DNA of 60,015 nucleotides from Nostoc sp. NMS2 (GTDB taxonomy: Bacteria; Cyanobacteriota; Cyanobacteriia; Cyanobacteriales; Nostocaceae): positions 1 through 60,015 of the forward strand of contig NZ_JABXKH010000029.1 of the NCBI RefSeq assembly GCF_017115105.1. Reading direction: 5' to 3'. This document shows positions 1 to 9,454 of the stretch, piece after piece (the stretch's first letter is position 1; each line of letters begins with the position of its first letter). The position numbers were made by a program, and so were the translations under genes. The notes under the pieces were generated by a model, which ran no database searches, was not told the origin of the DNA, and was given only the letters and a program-made list of their open reading frames with translations.

Positions 1-2
1 AG

Positions 3-260
3 TTTAGTTGCACCGTGAGAGTCTGGGATGGAGAGTACACCATTGGCTTGCAACACCTGAAATCCTTCAACTACCTGCCCCAAGAATGTGAGCAGATGCA
101 GTTAATCAGCGATCGCCTTGCGCGAATATATTTAGATTCGCTGGAGGAGACAGTTAAAAGTCTGTTGCAGTTGTTGGGGAAGGTAAATCGGCCTTATCTT
201 ACTGCTGTGGAAGAGAAATTATTGACGCTTCTGGAGTCGGAGTATGGGAGAATACCCTGA
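3..260 (+). pseudogene. 3' part of uncharacterised accessory protein (left copy)
   Basis: The gene enters from the left window edge. Its frame from base 3 reads FSCTVRVWDGEYT and runs to a stop at 258-260. The same family occurs on the minus strand at 53601-54020 and 55001-55929, where the segment around GEVCQI, RGKGGCW and WDGEYT is complete. This copy lacks the CGGLRLRI-like stretch of the other copies, which looks like an inserted short repeat there. The tail ends GKVNRPYL...LLESEYGR. Function is unknown. It is listed as partial because the 5' end is outside the window, and I cannot tell whether the whole gene is intact. Confidence 0.6.
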
Positions 261-600
261 ACAAATTCGGCAATTTGGCATCCAATGGCTTTGGGTTGCA
301 GTTTCAATGGAGATATCACCACAACGGGACAGCGAAGAAGTTGTACGAGGGATATGGCAAAACTTTCCGCTTCTGGTGTCCCGTGCTATGCCAGTTGTCA
401 AATGAGTGCTGTAAAATCGCTCTACATAATTGATACAGCGCTCAACGGAGTTCAGTTCCCACTCTACATCTGGCTAGAAATGAACAAAACCAAATAGGAT
501 TTCAGAAGATGAAAGATGTCGATAGGTGGCATTTCTCTAGGAGTGATTGCTCGTTTACGCTCACATAAGTTGAGTATATTCGGGCACGCTAGAGGAATCA
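261..600. other. conserved non-coding stretch shared with 53340-53600
   Basis: No convincing gene. Bases 270-500 are nearly the same as the reverse complement of about 53360-53595, so the stretch belongs to the inverted duplication. Two overlapping frames stay open in both copies, and I cannot decide whether either is translated. After base 515 the two copies diverge: the left arm carries about 230 extra bases before the kinase that the right arm lacks. Confidence 0.5.
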
Positions 601-786
601 ATGCAGAACTTTTTAGAACCGATGGGTAAGCTAAATCGACCTTATTTAAACGCTTTGGGAGAAAAAGTGTTGAATGTTTTAAAGTCAGAAATTAAAGTTC
701 AGTTATCAATCTCTTATTTTATCAAACTTATTCTTGATGGGAGCAAACAGCAAGTAATTATTCTCAGAATAAGAATTGCTGTATAG
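601..786 (+). pseudogene. second tail fragment of the same uncharacterised family
   Basis: The short frame contains FLEPMGKLNRPYLNALGEK, which matches the C-terminal end of the 3-260 and 53601-54020 proteins (GKVNRPYLT...EKLL). The N-terminal part is missing and the remaining residues look unrelated. It sits in the 230-base segment that is present in the left arm only, just before the giant kinase. Most likely a leftover of a tandem copy rather than a gene. Confidence 0.45.
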
Positions 787-795
787 TTTGAGGTA

Positions 796-3700
796 TTGCC
801 AGATTATCCTCTCAAGAGTTGCTCTATGATTGCTCTACCTGGTATTGCCATTCAAAACAAGATATATGAAAGTTCTAACTCTCTAGTTTATCGAGGCATC
901 AGAGACGATGGAGTAGGGATTGTCGTCAAAATGCTGAAGCTTGATTATCCTTCTCCCCAAGAATTGACTCGCTACAGACAGGAATATAAAATTACCCGCT
1001 CCCTAAAATTAGAAGGAGTTATCAAAGCATACAGCCAACAGGACTATCAACGCACTCTGGTGATTCTCTTAGAAGATTTTGGGGGAGAGTCCCTAGAGCA
1101 ATGGATGCACAAGCGCCCAAACATCTTCTGCCCCATACCTTTATCGACTTTTCTTGGCCTTGCGATCGCTGTTTGCGACATTCTAGGTAGAATCCATGCA
1201 GCTAATGTCATTCATAAGGATATCAATCCTGGAAACATTGTTCTCAATCCTGATACTGGCGTTGTCAAAATAATTGATTTTGGAATTTCCACCCAATTTA
1301 ATCGCACGAATCCGACTTTCAAAAGTCCTCATGTGTTGGAAGGAACACTCGCATATTTATCTCCAGAACAAACCGGGAGAATGAATCGTTTGCTCGATTA
1401 CCGCACTGATTTCTATTCGCTGGGTGTCACCTTTTACGAACTGCTAACCGGCCAACTGCCGTTTCCCACAACGGACACCCTTGAACTAGTGCATTGTCAT
1501 ATTGCTAAACAACCACCTCCACCTCATGAATTGAATGTAACAATTGCCAAAGCAGTTTCAAATATAATTATGAAACTGATGGCAAAAAATGCCGAGGATC
1601 GCTATCAAAGTGCTTGGGGAATCAAAGCGGATTTAGAAATTTGTGCGGAGCAATTAACAGAAATTGGTGAAATTGATAATATTAAGCTGGGTCTGCAAGA
1701 TATTCAAGATCGGTTTCAAATTCCTCAAAAACTTTATGGAAGAGACAAAGAAGTTGCAATGTTAGTAGCGACTTTTGAGCGCGTTGCTGCTTCAGAAAAC
1801 CATGCAGAAAATATTTCAGAACAGGAAGAAAATAGCAACTCAAGATTCCCAGTCGAAATGATGTTGGTATCTGGCTATGCTGGAATTGGGAAATCAGCAT
1901 TAGTGCAGGAAATTTATAAACCAATCACCCAAAAGCGCGGCTATTTTATCTCTGGGAAGTTCGATCAATTTCAGCGCAATATTCCTTACAGTGCGATCGC
2001 AGATGCTCTGCAAAAATTGGTACAGCAATTGCTCAGTGAACCGGATGAGCATCTGCAACAGTGGCGATCGCGTCTGCTTGCAGTTTTAGGAAACAACGGA
2101 CAAATCATTATTGATGTGATCCCCGAAGTTGAGTTAATTATTGGCAAACAGCCACCTGCGCCGGAAGTTGGCGCAACTGAAGCTCAAAATCGCTTCAATC
2201 GGATTTTTCAATCGTTTGTGCGGGTGTTTTGTTCCAAGTCAGATCCCCTAGTTATTTTTCTAGATGATTTGCAGTGGATAGACTCAGCAACGCTGAAGTT
2301 AATTGAGTTGATGCTGCTAGATGAGCAAATCCAATCCCTATTTTTAATTGGAGCATATCGAAATAATGAAGTAAATTCAACCCATCCACTGGTATTAATG
2401 CAAGAAAAACTGCGAAAAAAAGGAGTAGTTTTTCAAGAAATTATACTGACACCCTTAACGCTGGAACCATTGAATCAGCTGATTGCCGAGACACTACATC
2501 ACAATACTGACACCGTTCGTTCCTTAGCTCAGTTGGTGTTGCGTAAAACCGAGGGTAATCCTTTCTTTGTCAATGAATTTTTGAGGACGCTGTATAGCGA
2601 AAATCTGTTGACCTTTGACCCCTTTACTAAGGGGGAACAGAAGGGGGTAGGAGGCTGGCAGTGGAACATTGATCGGATTCAAGCTCAAAATATCACTGAT
2701 AATGTTGTGGAGTTGATGCTTCACAAGTTGAAGAAACTGCCAGATAATACACAGCAAATTCTTCGGTTAGCTGCTTGCATTGGCGCTGAATTTAATTTAA
2801 ATACGTTAGCGATCGTGTGTGAGAAATCGCCCAAAATGGTTTTTCAGGATTTACTCCCAGCGGTACAAGGAGGATTCATTCAACCCCTGTCTGAATTAGA
2901 TGAGGACTTGTTAGTTCAAGAGTATAAGTTCTTGCATGACCGAGTACAGCAAGCCGCCTATGCTTTGATTCCTGAGGATCGAAAGCAAGTAACGCACTAC
3001 TCTATTGGACGACTACTGCTTGGCAAGCTCTCTGAGGTCGAACAAAGTGAGATGCTTTTTGATATTGTCAACCACATCAACTTTGGTCAATCCCTTCTGA
3101 CACAGAAAGATGAAAAAGAGAAAATAGCACGACTCAACTTGGCTGCCGCTCAAAAAGCCATATCCTCTATAGCCTATGAAGCCGCAATTCGGTATCTTGA
3201 GACTGGCATTGGCTTGCTCGAGGCAGAGGCTTGGATAAGTCAGTACGACTTGATATTCAACCTGTATCATACTCTCTGTGCAGCACAGTTGAGTAATGCT
3301 AGCTATGAGCAATTAAGCGCCACAACCAAGGTTGCTTTAGAGCACATTTCTTCTGCCGTTGATCGCGCAGATATTCGTGTTTTTCAAATCACTCAATATA
3401 CCCTACAAGGCGAATGTGAGGAAGCAGTTCAAACAGGTCTTATCGGATTGCATGAGCTTGGGATTGAGATTAAGGGCAAAAATTTGACAGAACTAGTCCG
3501 TGAAGAGTTTGCTGCTGTTGCCAAAAGCTTAGAAAATCGCTCAATTTCCTCACTTTTAACTTTAACAACGGTGAGCGATCCGGTCATTCAAGCAATGATT
3601 AAATTGATCGTTGTAGATATATCAGCCTACATTACGGCTAATATTGAACTTTACTGCTTTATCAGTTTAAGAGTAGTTCGTCTTTGCATTGAACATGGAA

Positions 3701-6700
3701 ATATTGCTGAGTCTATTAAGGCTTATGCAAACTATGGTCTTCTTTTAAGCTTGATGGAAGGGCAATACCAACAAGGCTATGAGTTTGCAGATTTAGCTGT
3801 GCAGCTTAGCTATAAGCTAAACAGTAAATCTCAGCAGTGTAAGGCTGAGATGTTGTTTGGAGGCTTTATTCAAGTTTGGTCAAAACCTATAGCAGGAGCG
3901 GCCGCGATCAATTATAAAGGTTTTCTGGCAAGCATGGAGTCGGGAAATGTTCAATTTGCAGCCTATAACGTGGTCGGTAACATTTTTAATCGCTTATTTC
4001 AAGGCGAAAATTTAACAACCGTTGCAGAAGACAACGAAAAATATCAGTTGGTGGCGGAGCAGATTCAGGACGAGCTTTCCAAGGTGGCACTGGCTGGAGC
4101 TAAATTTTTTATCGCAAAACTAGCTTTAGGGCAAGCAGCACAGGAACACGATCGATTGCTTAGGGAGACAGAAAAAATAGTTCATCAGGGTGAAACCTCA
4201 CAAATACGGTTTTCAATTTGTCTTTATTACATCCTCAGAATGCATCTTTCCTGTTTAACAGCAGATTTTGAGCAAGGCTGCCATTATTTCGTTGAAGCGG
4301 GAAAGATCCTAAATTCTATCGTAGGATTTACAACTTATAGTAGTTATTTTTATTATGGTTCTCTGATTCTACTCAACCTGTATTCCGGTCTATCTCAAGC
4401 AGAACAAAATAATGCTTTGGAACAGATTCGATCGAATCAGGAGCGCTTGAAAGCATGGTCTAATAGCTGTCCAGAAAACTTTTTACACAAGTTTCATCTC
4501 GTTGAGGCAGAGAAAGCGCGAGTCTTGGGTCAATTTTTTGAAGCAGAAAACTTATATGAACAAGCCATTCAAGGAGCCAAGGACAACAAGTATCTTCAAG
4601 AAGAAGCATTAGCCTATGAATTAGCCGCCAAACATTACTTAGCTCGTGGTAGAGAAAAGTTTGCCCAAACTTACATGAAGGAAGCGAACTATTGCTATGA
4701 ACGATGGGGAGCAATGGCAAAGGTTAAAGATTTAGAAACTCGTTATCCTCAACTATGTCCTAAGTCCTTCAACGTAGTTTCTACACCAGTTCGCACCACG
4801 ACCGGAACCATCTCAAGTGCCTCACATACTGCTCTCGATTTAGCGACAGTGATGAAAGCAGCTCAAGCAATTTCGAGTGAAATTGAATTGGAGCGGTTGC
4901 TCAGTTCTCTAATGCAGATTCTAATTGAAAATGCTGGGGCACAAACTGGATGCCTGCTTTTGGAAAACTTAGGAGAATGGACGATCGAAGCGGCTTGTAA
5001 ACTCAATGAAACTGCAAAAGTCTACGCGGCGCAAGTACTGCGGTCAACTCTAATTGCAAATCACTTACCCGAATCCATTATTCAATATGTGGTTCGGACT
5101 CATGAATCTGTCATCCTCAATGATGCAACTCGCGAAGGTAATTTTATTAATGAGCCATACATTCAGCATAACCAAACGAGATCGCTTCTTTGTTTACCGT
5201 TGCTAAATCAAAGTAAACTCGTCGGCGTATTGTATCTAGAAAACCAACTAGCAACTGGGGCATTTACAGCAGAGCGATCGCAAGTCTTAAATCTGCTATC
5301 CACTCAGGCAGCGATCGCAATTGAGAATGCCAAGCTCTACTCAAAGCTCCGCGCTAATGAAAGTCAGATGGCTCAATTTCTAGAAGCGGTTCCGGTGGGA
5401 ATTGGAATAGTCGATGCGACTGGTCGCCCTTACTACGCCAATCAACGGGGCATCCAGCTAATGGGCAAAGCGATTGACCCTGCCGTGCCACCGGATCAAA
5501 TCGCAGAGGTTTATCAATTCTATCAGGCGGGAACGGATCAAATCTATCCTACTGAGAAACTGCCAGTTATCCGGGCGTTGAGTGGCGAACGCACCACTAT
5601 TGACGATTTAGAAATTCGCCAAAATAACACCACCATTCCCATTGAGGTATGGGGAACTCCAGTTTTTGACGAACAGGGCAATGTGGCTTATGCGATCGCA
5701 GCCTTTGAAGATATAACGGAACGTAAAAAAGCAGAAAATCTTTTAGCGAATTACAACCGCACCTTAGAACAACAGGTAGCCCAACGAACAGCCGCGTTAC
5801 AGCAAAGCGAAGCAGAACTGCGCGGTCGAGAACAAGAATTACGGCTGATCACCGACGCTCTACCGGCTCTGATCAGCTATGTGGATGCCAATCGATGCTA
5901 TCAATTTATCAACCGTACCCATGAGGTTTGGTTTAGCCGTAACCGTGATGAGATTCTGGGCAAATCTGTTCATGAACTTTTAGGTGAGACGGTTTATCAA
6001 CGGTTTGAGCCGTCTATTAATCAGGTGTTTGCAGGGCAAACTGTAACCCTGGAAGCAGAAATTCCTTCTTCCCTTGGTAGACACTGCATCAGTGCGACCT
6101 TGATCCCTGATTTCGATGACAATGCTCAAGTGAGAGGCTTCTACAGCCTCATGACAGATATTAGCGAACGCAAACAAGCAGAAGAAGTGTTGCGTCAGTC
6201 CGAGGCTCAATTTCGGGAACAGGCAATCCTCTCCGATTTTCGCGCCGATGTGGATAGTGCCTTGGCTCAAAGTGCTAGTTTGCCCTTGATACTTCATCGC
6301 TGTGCCCAAGCCGTTGTTAAGCACTTTAATGCGGCATTTGCTCGGATTTGGACGCTAAATAAAGACAATAATGTTTTGGAGTTACAAGCCAGTGTGGGGA
6401 TGTATACACGTCTTGACGGTGAATACAGTCGAATTCCTGTAGGTAGCCTCAAGGTTGGACGAATTGCTCAGGAACGCTGTCCTATGTTGACTAACAATGT
6501 GTTTGATGAATCATCCATTGATAAAGAATGGGCAAAACGAGAAGGCATGGTGGCATTTGCGGGCTATCCAATACTGCTGGATGAGCAACTTGTTGGAGTT
6601 ATAGCGATGTTTACTCGACATCCCATTCCGTCGTCCAACTTTGAGGCGTTGGAGTTTTCAGCCCGTGAGATTGCATTAGGAATTAGACGCAAACAGGCAG

Positions 6701-7704
6701 AAGAAGCGTTGCAAGCCTCCGAAGCAGAACTTCGGGCGCTCTTTTGTGCAATGCCCGATCCGCTCTTGGTAGTAAATGCAGAAGGGCGGATTTTGAGAGC
6801 AAGCCTGATCGAGTCAGAGAAATTATCTAACCCGATTGACGAACAGGTGGGTCGAACATTTTCCGAAATTTTTGAGCGATCGCAAGCCGATACATTTCTT
6901 GGCTGTATTCGGCAAGCATTAAGCACTCAGCAGCCCCTAACGGTTGAGTATAGCTCGATCGTGGGAGGGTGGAAAACCTGGTTTGCAACTCGCATCTCGC
7001 CCATTTCAGAACATTCTGTCATTTGGCTAACAAGAGATATCACCGATCGCAAACGAGCCGAAGAAGCCTCCATTCTAGAAGAGCGCAATCAGATGGCACG
7101 GGAAATTCACGACACTTTAGCCCAAGCGTTTACAGGTATTATCATTCATGCTCGCTCTGCCTCCAATAAGGTAACGGCAGACCCAGAAAAAGCGCAAACT
7201 CTCCTCACTCAGATCCTCGACTTAGCCCGTTCTGGGCTTGCGGAGGCACGTCGTTCAGTAGAGGCACTACACCGCCCATACCTTTTAGAGAGCAGTAACT
7301 TACAGGATGCCTTAAGCCGTCTTGCTGCTGAATTAAACTCCTCGATCGTAACCCAAATCGTCTACGAAGTCATGGGTACACCCTATCCCCTATCCTCCGA
7401 TCTGGAAAATAATCTGTTTCGGATTGGGCAAGAAGCTTTGACAAATGCAATCAAACATGCTAAAGCACGTGAAATCCACATTGAGCTGATCTATGAACCG
7501 ACCCAATGCAGCTTGCGAATTAAAGACGATGGGCAGGGATTTAATGTAGAAAACCAGGCGATGCGGAATGGCTTTGGTCTACTGGGGATGGCAGAACGGG
7601 CTGAACGCATTATAGCTGAATTAAAGATTCAAAGTGACTTAGAGCAAGGGACAGAGATCGTGGTATCCATTCATCGGGGGTTAAGTCAGCATGAATCAGC
7701 CTAG
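796..7704 (+). CDS. giant Ser/Thr kinase-ATPase-GAF/PAS-histidine kinase
   Basis: A hybrid signalling protein of about 2300 residues. Domains in order (numbered from 796): Hanks-type Ser/Thr kinase about 10-285 with HKDINPGN and DFG; AAA-type ATPase with Walker A GYAGIGKSAL near 361 and Walker B VIFLDDLQW near 487; helical TPR-like region to about 1320; GAF about 1350-1510; PAS about 1520-1645 and 1680-1795; second GAF about 1815-1965; third PAS about 1975-2090; HisKA_3 with phospho-acceptor His about 2105 (AREIHDTLAQ); HATPase at the end. The TTG at 796 gives MPDYPL; the ATG at 826 (MIALPG) is an equally good start. It overlaps the response regulator gene by 14 bases, so the two are surely co-expressed. 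Expected to be cytoplasmic, since no membrane segment is seen. The ligand is unknown. Confidence 0.95.
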   Translation: MPDYPLKSCSMIALPGIAIQNKIYESSNSLVYRGIRDDGVGIVVKMLKLDYPSPQELTRYRQEYKITRSLKLEGVIKAYSQQDYQRTLVILLEDFGGESLEQWMHKRPNIFCPIPLSTFLGLAIAVCDILGRIHAANVIHKDINPGNIVLNPDTGVVKIIDFGISTQFNRTNPTFKSPHVLEGTLAYLSPEQTGRMNRLLDYRTDFYSLGVTFYELLTGQLPFPTTDTLELVHCHIAKQPPPPHELNVTIAKAVSNIIMKLMAKNAEDRYQSAWGIKADLEICAEQLTEIGEIDNIKLGLQDIQDRFQIPQKLYGRDKEVAMLVATFERVAASENHAENISEQEENSNSRFPVEMMLVSGYAGIGKSALVQEIYKPITQKRGYFISGKFDQFQRNIPYSAIADALQKLVQQLLSEPDEHLQQWRSRLLAVLGNNGQIIIDVIPEVELIIGKQPPAPEVGATEAQNRFNRIFQSFVRVFCSKSDPLVIFLDDLQWIDSATLKLIELMLLDEQIQSLFLIGAYRNNEVNSTHPLVLMQEKLRKKGVVFQEIILTPLTLEPLNQLIAETLHHNTDTVRSLAQLVLRKTEGNPFFVNEFLRTLYSENLLTFDPFTKGEQKGVGGWQWNIDRIQAQNITDNVVELMLHKLKKLPDNTQQILRLAACIGAEFNLNTLAIVCEKSPKMVFQDLLPAVQGGFIQPLSELDEDLLVQEYKFLHDRVQQAAYALIPEDRKQVTHYSIGRLLLGKLSEVEQSEMLFDIVNHINFGQSLLTQKDEKEKIARLNLAAAQKAISSIAYEAAIRYLETGIGLLEAEAWISQYDLIFNLYHTLCAAQLSNASYEQLSATTKVALEHISSAVDRADIRVFQITQYTLQGECEEAVQTGLIGLHELGIEIKGKNLTELVREEFAAVAKSLENRSISSLLTLTTVSDPVIQAMIKLIVVDISAYITANIELYCFISLRVVRLCIEHGNIAESIKAYANYGLLLSLMEGQYQQGYEFADLAVQLSYKLNSKSQQCKAEMLFGGFIQVWSKPIAGAAAINYKGFLASMESGNVQFAAYNVVGNIFNRLFQGENLTTVAEDNEKYQLVAEQIQDELSKVALAGAKFFIAKLALGQAAQEHDRLLRETEKIVHQGETSQIRFSICLYYILRMHLSCLTADFEQGCHYFVEAGKILNSIVGFTTYSSYFYYGSLILLNLYSGLSQAEQNNALEQIRSNQERLKAWSNSCPENFLHKFHLVEAEKARVLGQFFEAENLYEQAIQGAKDNKYLQEEALAYELAAKHYLARGREKFAQTYMKEANYCYERWGAMAKVKDLETRYPQLCPKSFNVVSTPVRTTTGTISSASHTALDLATVMKAAQAISSEIELERLLSSLMQILIENAGAQTGCLLLENLGEWTIEAACKLNETAKVYAAQVLRSTLIANHLPESIIQYVVRTHESVILNDATREGNFINEPYIQHNQTRSLLCLPLLNQSKLVGVLYLENQLATGAFTAERSQVLNLLSTQAAIAIENAKLYSKLRANESQMAQFLEAVPVGIGIVDATGRPYYANQRGIQLMGKAIDPAVPPDQIAEVYQFYQAGTDQIYPTEKLPVIRALSGERTTIDDLEIRQNNTTIPIEVWGTPVFDEQGNVAYAIAAFEDITERKKAENLLANYNRTLEQQVAQRTAALQQSEAELRGREQELRLITDALPALISYVDANRCYQFINRTHEVWFSRNRDEILGKSVHELLGETVYQRFEPSINQVFAGQTVTLEAEIPSSLGRHCISATLIPDFDDNAQVRGFYSLMTDISERKQAEEVLRQSEAQFREQAILSDFRADVDSALAQSASLPLILHRCAQAVVKHFNAAFARIWTLNKDNNVLELQASVGMYTRLDGEYSRIPVGSLKVGRIAQERCPMLTNNVFDESSIDKEWAKREGMVAFAGYPILLDEQLVGVIAMFTRHPIPSSNFEALEFSAREIALGIRRKQAEEALQASEAELRALFCAMPDPLLVVNAEGRILRASLIESEKLSNPIDEQVGRTFSEIFERSQADTFLGCIRQALSTQQPLTVEYSSIVGGWKTWFATRISPISEHSVIWLTRDITDRKRAEEASILEERNQMAREIHDTLAQAFTGIIIHARSASNKVTADPEKAQTLLTQILDLARSGLAEARRSVEALHRPYLLESSNLQDALSRLAAELNSSIVTQIVYEVMGTPYPLSSDLENNLFRIGQEALTNAIKHAKAREIHIELIYEPTQCSLRIKDDGQGFNVENQAMRNGFGLLGMAERAERIIAELKIQSDLEQGTEIVVSIHRGLSQHESA

Positions 7705-8320
7705 TAGCATTCGCGTTCTGGTTGTGGACGATCATCCTGTTGTCCGCCAGGGTTTGATCGGAATGTTAGAGGAGGCTCCAGATATTGTCATTGTTGGTCA
7801 GGGGCGAAATGGGCATGAGGCGATCGCAGTTTTTCAGCAACAGCAACCTGATGTGACTTTGATGGATTTACGGATGCCCGATATGGGAGGTGTTCAGGCG
7901 ATTACGGTTATTTGCAATGAGTTTCCCAATGCCCGAATTATTGTGCTGACCACGTATGACACCGATGAAGAGATTTATCGAGGATTGCGAGCCGGGGCAA
8001 AGGGGTATTTACTAAAGGACTCTGAGCCAGAGGAATTATTGACAGCTATTCGGACAGTGACCAGGGGACAACAGTATATTCCCCTCAACGTGGCTGCCAA
8101 GCTAGCCCAACGGATAACTGCTCCAGAACTGAGCGATCGTGAGTTAGAAGTTCTCCAGTTAGTCGGACAGGGCATGAGCAACCAGGAAATTAGCACTGCT
8201 CTCAATATTAGTGAAAGTACAGTGAAGACTCATATCAACCGAATTTTAAGCAAGCTAGATGTCAAAGATCGCACCCAGGCAGCCATTATTGCGTTGAAAC
8301 GCGGAATTGCTAGCTTGTAA
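7691..8320 (+). CDS. NarL/FixJ-type response regulator (partner of 796-7704)
   Basis: 209 residues. An N-terminal receiver has the acidic pair D13/D14, phospho-acceptor D59 (LMDLRMPD) and the KD of YLLKD. A C-terminal LuxR-type helix-turn-helix begins at LSDRELEVLQL. The start overlaps the kinase gene by 14 bases, indicating translational coupling and a cognate pair. HisKA_3 kinases typically phosphorylate NarL-family regulators. Likely DNA targets are the TGGACGACAAG promoters further down this arm, but that link is inference. Confidence 0.95.
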   Translation: MNQPSSIRVLVVDDHPVVRQGLIGMLEEAPDIVIVGQGRNGHEAIAVFQQQQPDVTLMDLRMPDMGGVQAITVICNEFPNARIIVLTTYDTDEEIYRGLRAGAKGYLLKDSEPEELLTAIRTVTRGQQYIPLNVAAKLAQRITAPELSDRELEVLQLVGQGMSNQEISTALNISESTVKTHINRILSKLDVKDRTQAAIIALKRGIASL

Positions 8321-8364
8321 AAGCAAAGATGGTACTTCTGCCTGGGTTAACCATTATATTTTAG

Positions 8365-8583
8365 TCAAAAGAGGCAGGGGAGCAGTTCTTGCTGGGAGCA
8401 AGGGGGAAAAGTGAGACGGAAGCTCAGACTCCGCCCCAGTAAGAGCGCCCTAGAAGGGCGGGGCAACTCTTGGAGACGCTCCGCGAACATACCCATGTTC
8501 CGCTCCGCTCCACGGCTCCGGGACTTTCTCTTGCTCCCCCTGCTCCCTGTGCTCCCTGCCCCTCCGCTTCTTCGGTGAGGCAA
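8365..8583. repeat. cluster of short palindromic repeats
   Basis: GC-rich intergenic stretch with runs like TTGCTCCCCCTGCTCCCTGT and a GAGACGCTCCGCGAAC unit. Units like this recur inside and between genes across the window (for example 21241-21290, 21726-21752, 52265-52330). Long open frames on the minus strand here are side-effects of base composition. No gene is supported. Confidence 0.6.
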
Positions 8584-8621
8584 TCAAACCTGAGTTTGAT
8601 TCGTTCTACTCCCTCAAATTG

Positions 8622-8705
8622 ACTCATCCTCAATCATTTTGTTGATAAAAATACAGACCCTGAATTGACGACAAGCCTAAGCAAGTTTCATACATTAAAC
8701 TCATA
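8622..8705 (+). promoter_or_regulatory. conserved promoter region C (TTGACGACAAG core)
   Basis: The core TTGACGACAAG lies at 8665-8675. Twenty bases after its first six bases comes TACATT (8691-8696), a -10-like hexamer. The flanks (TCATCC..., GATAAAAAT upstream, ATTAAA..CATA downstream) align with 13087-13168 and with the reverse complement of 32905-32985. The gene start at 8792 is about 115 bases downstream. Conservation well beyond the core suggests a promoter plus operator. The binding protein is unknown. Confidence 0.6.
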
Positions 8706-8791
8706 CAAACGATTATAGGCTTGAAGGGAAGAAATTTCAGAGTGCACACGATGAATCTCTTTTCCTCAAAGATTTAGAATGAGGGTTTAGA

Positions 8792-9397
8792 ATGAGCGAT
8801 GTTATTCCTGACGACACACCTAGCGACCCTTGCGCTAATTGTGAAGCAGAGCGCAATCAATTAGTTGTACTTCCTTCTGAGCAAGACCATCGACAAGGAT
8901 CATTGAATGCTCGCGTTGTGCTTGTTGAGTATGGGGATTATCAGTGTCCCCAATGTAGTGAACTTTATACCTCAATTCAAGCAATTCAACGCCAGCTTGA
9001 GGCGACCTTATTGGGGAGAGATTCTCTATGCTTTGTATTCCGACATTTTCCTCAACCTCAAATCCATCCTCAAGCTCAAAAGGCAGCAGCAGCGACAGAA
9101 GCAGCAGCAACACAAGGGCAGTTTTGGCAGATGCACGAGATGCTATTGAAGCATCAGCAAGAGCTAGAAGATGGGTATTTAGCAGAATACGCTGACAATT
9201 TAGGGCTTGATGTAACTCAGTTTATTCGAGACATTGCCCAAAAAGTGTATGTTGATCGCATCAATCAAGACATTGCCAGCGGAATCGATAGTGGGGTAGT
9301 TAGCACTCCAGCTTTATTTATCAATGGTGTGCGTTATAGAGACGCTTTAGAGCTTGAGCCACTACTTGTTGCGATCGTTGGAGCTTCTCATGGCTAG
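8792..9397 (+). CDS. DsbA-family thioredoxin-fold oxidoreductase (CPQC)
   Basis: 201 residues. The active site is CPQC at residues 52-55 in YGDYQCPQCSE, and the cis-proline loop reads STPALFING. The helical insertion has the FRHFPQPQIHPQA and FWQMHEMLL motifs typical of DsbA-like proteins. A second CxxC (CANC, residues 14-17) sits in an N-terminal tail absent from the two paralogues at 13222 and 45456. No signal peptide is visible, so it is probably a cytoplasmic dithiol oxidoreductase. The ATG at 8792 follows GAGGG by seven bases. A direct repeat TTTAGAATGAG spans 8773-8797, overlapping the start. It lies between the two kinase/regulator pairs. Confidence 0.9.
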   Translation: MSDVIPDDTPSDPCANCEAERNQLVVLPSEQDHRQGSLNARVVLVEYGDYQCPQCSELYTSIQAIQRQLEATLLGRDSLCFVFRHFPQPQIHPQAQKAAAATEAAATQGQFWQMHEMLLKHQQELEDGYLAEYADNLGLDVTQFIRDIAQKVYVDRINQDIASGIDSGVVSTPALFINGVRYRDALELEPLLVAIVGASHG

Positions 9398-9454
9398 TAT
9401 TTTCTGTCAATAAATGGACTAACGTGCGCGAACTGCCGTAAATGAGGAATCTGA

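Noticed and set aside
285..497. 70-codon frame conserved in both arms (also 53364-53594)
   Set aside because: Another frame is open over part of the same stretch in both copies and the sequence has no known motif. Conservation can be explained by recent duplication.
6564..6926. 120-codon minus-strand frame within the giant kinase
   Set aside because: Antisense shadow of the GAF/PAS part; Ser/Arg-rich as expected for a reverse frame.
8365..8633. minus-strand frames before the first dsbA-like gene
   Set aside because: Arg/Gly/Ser-rich translations of palindromic repeats.
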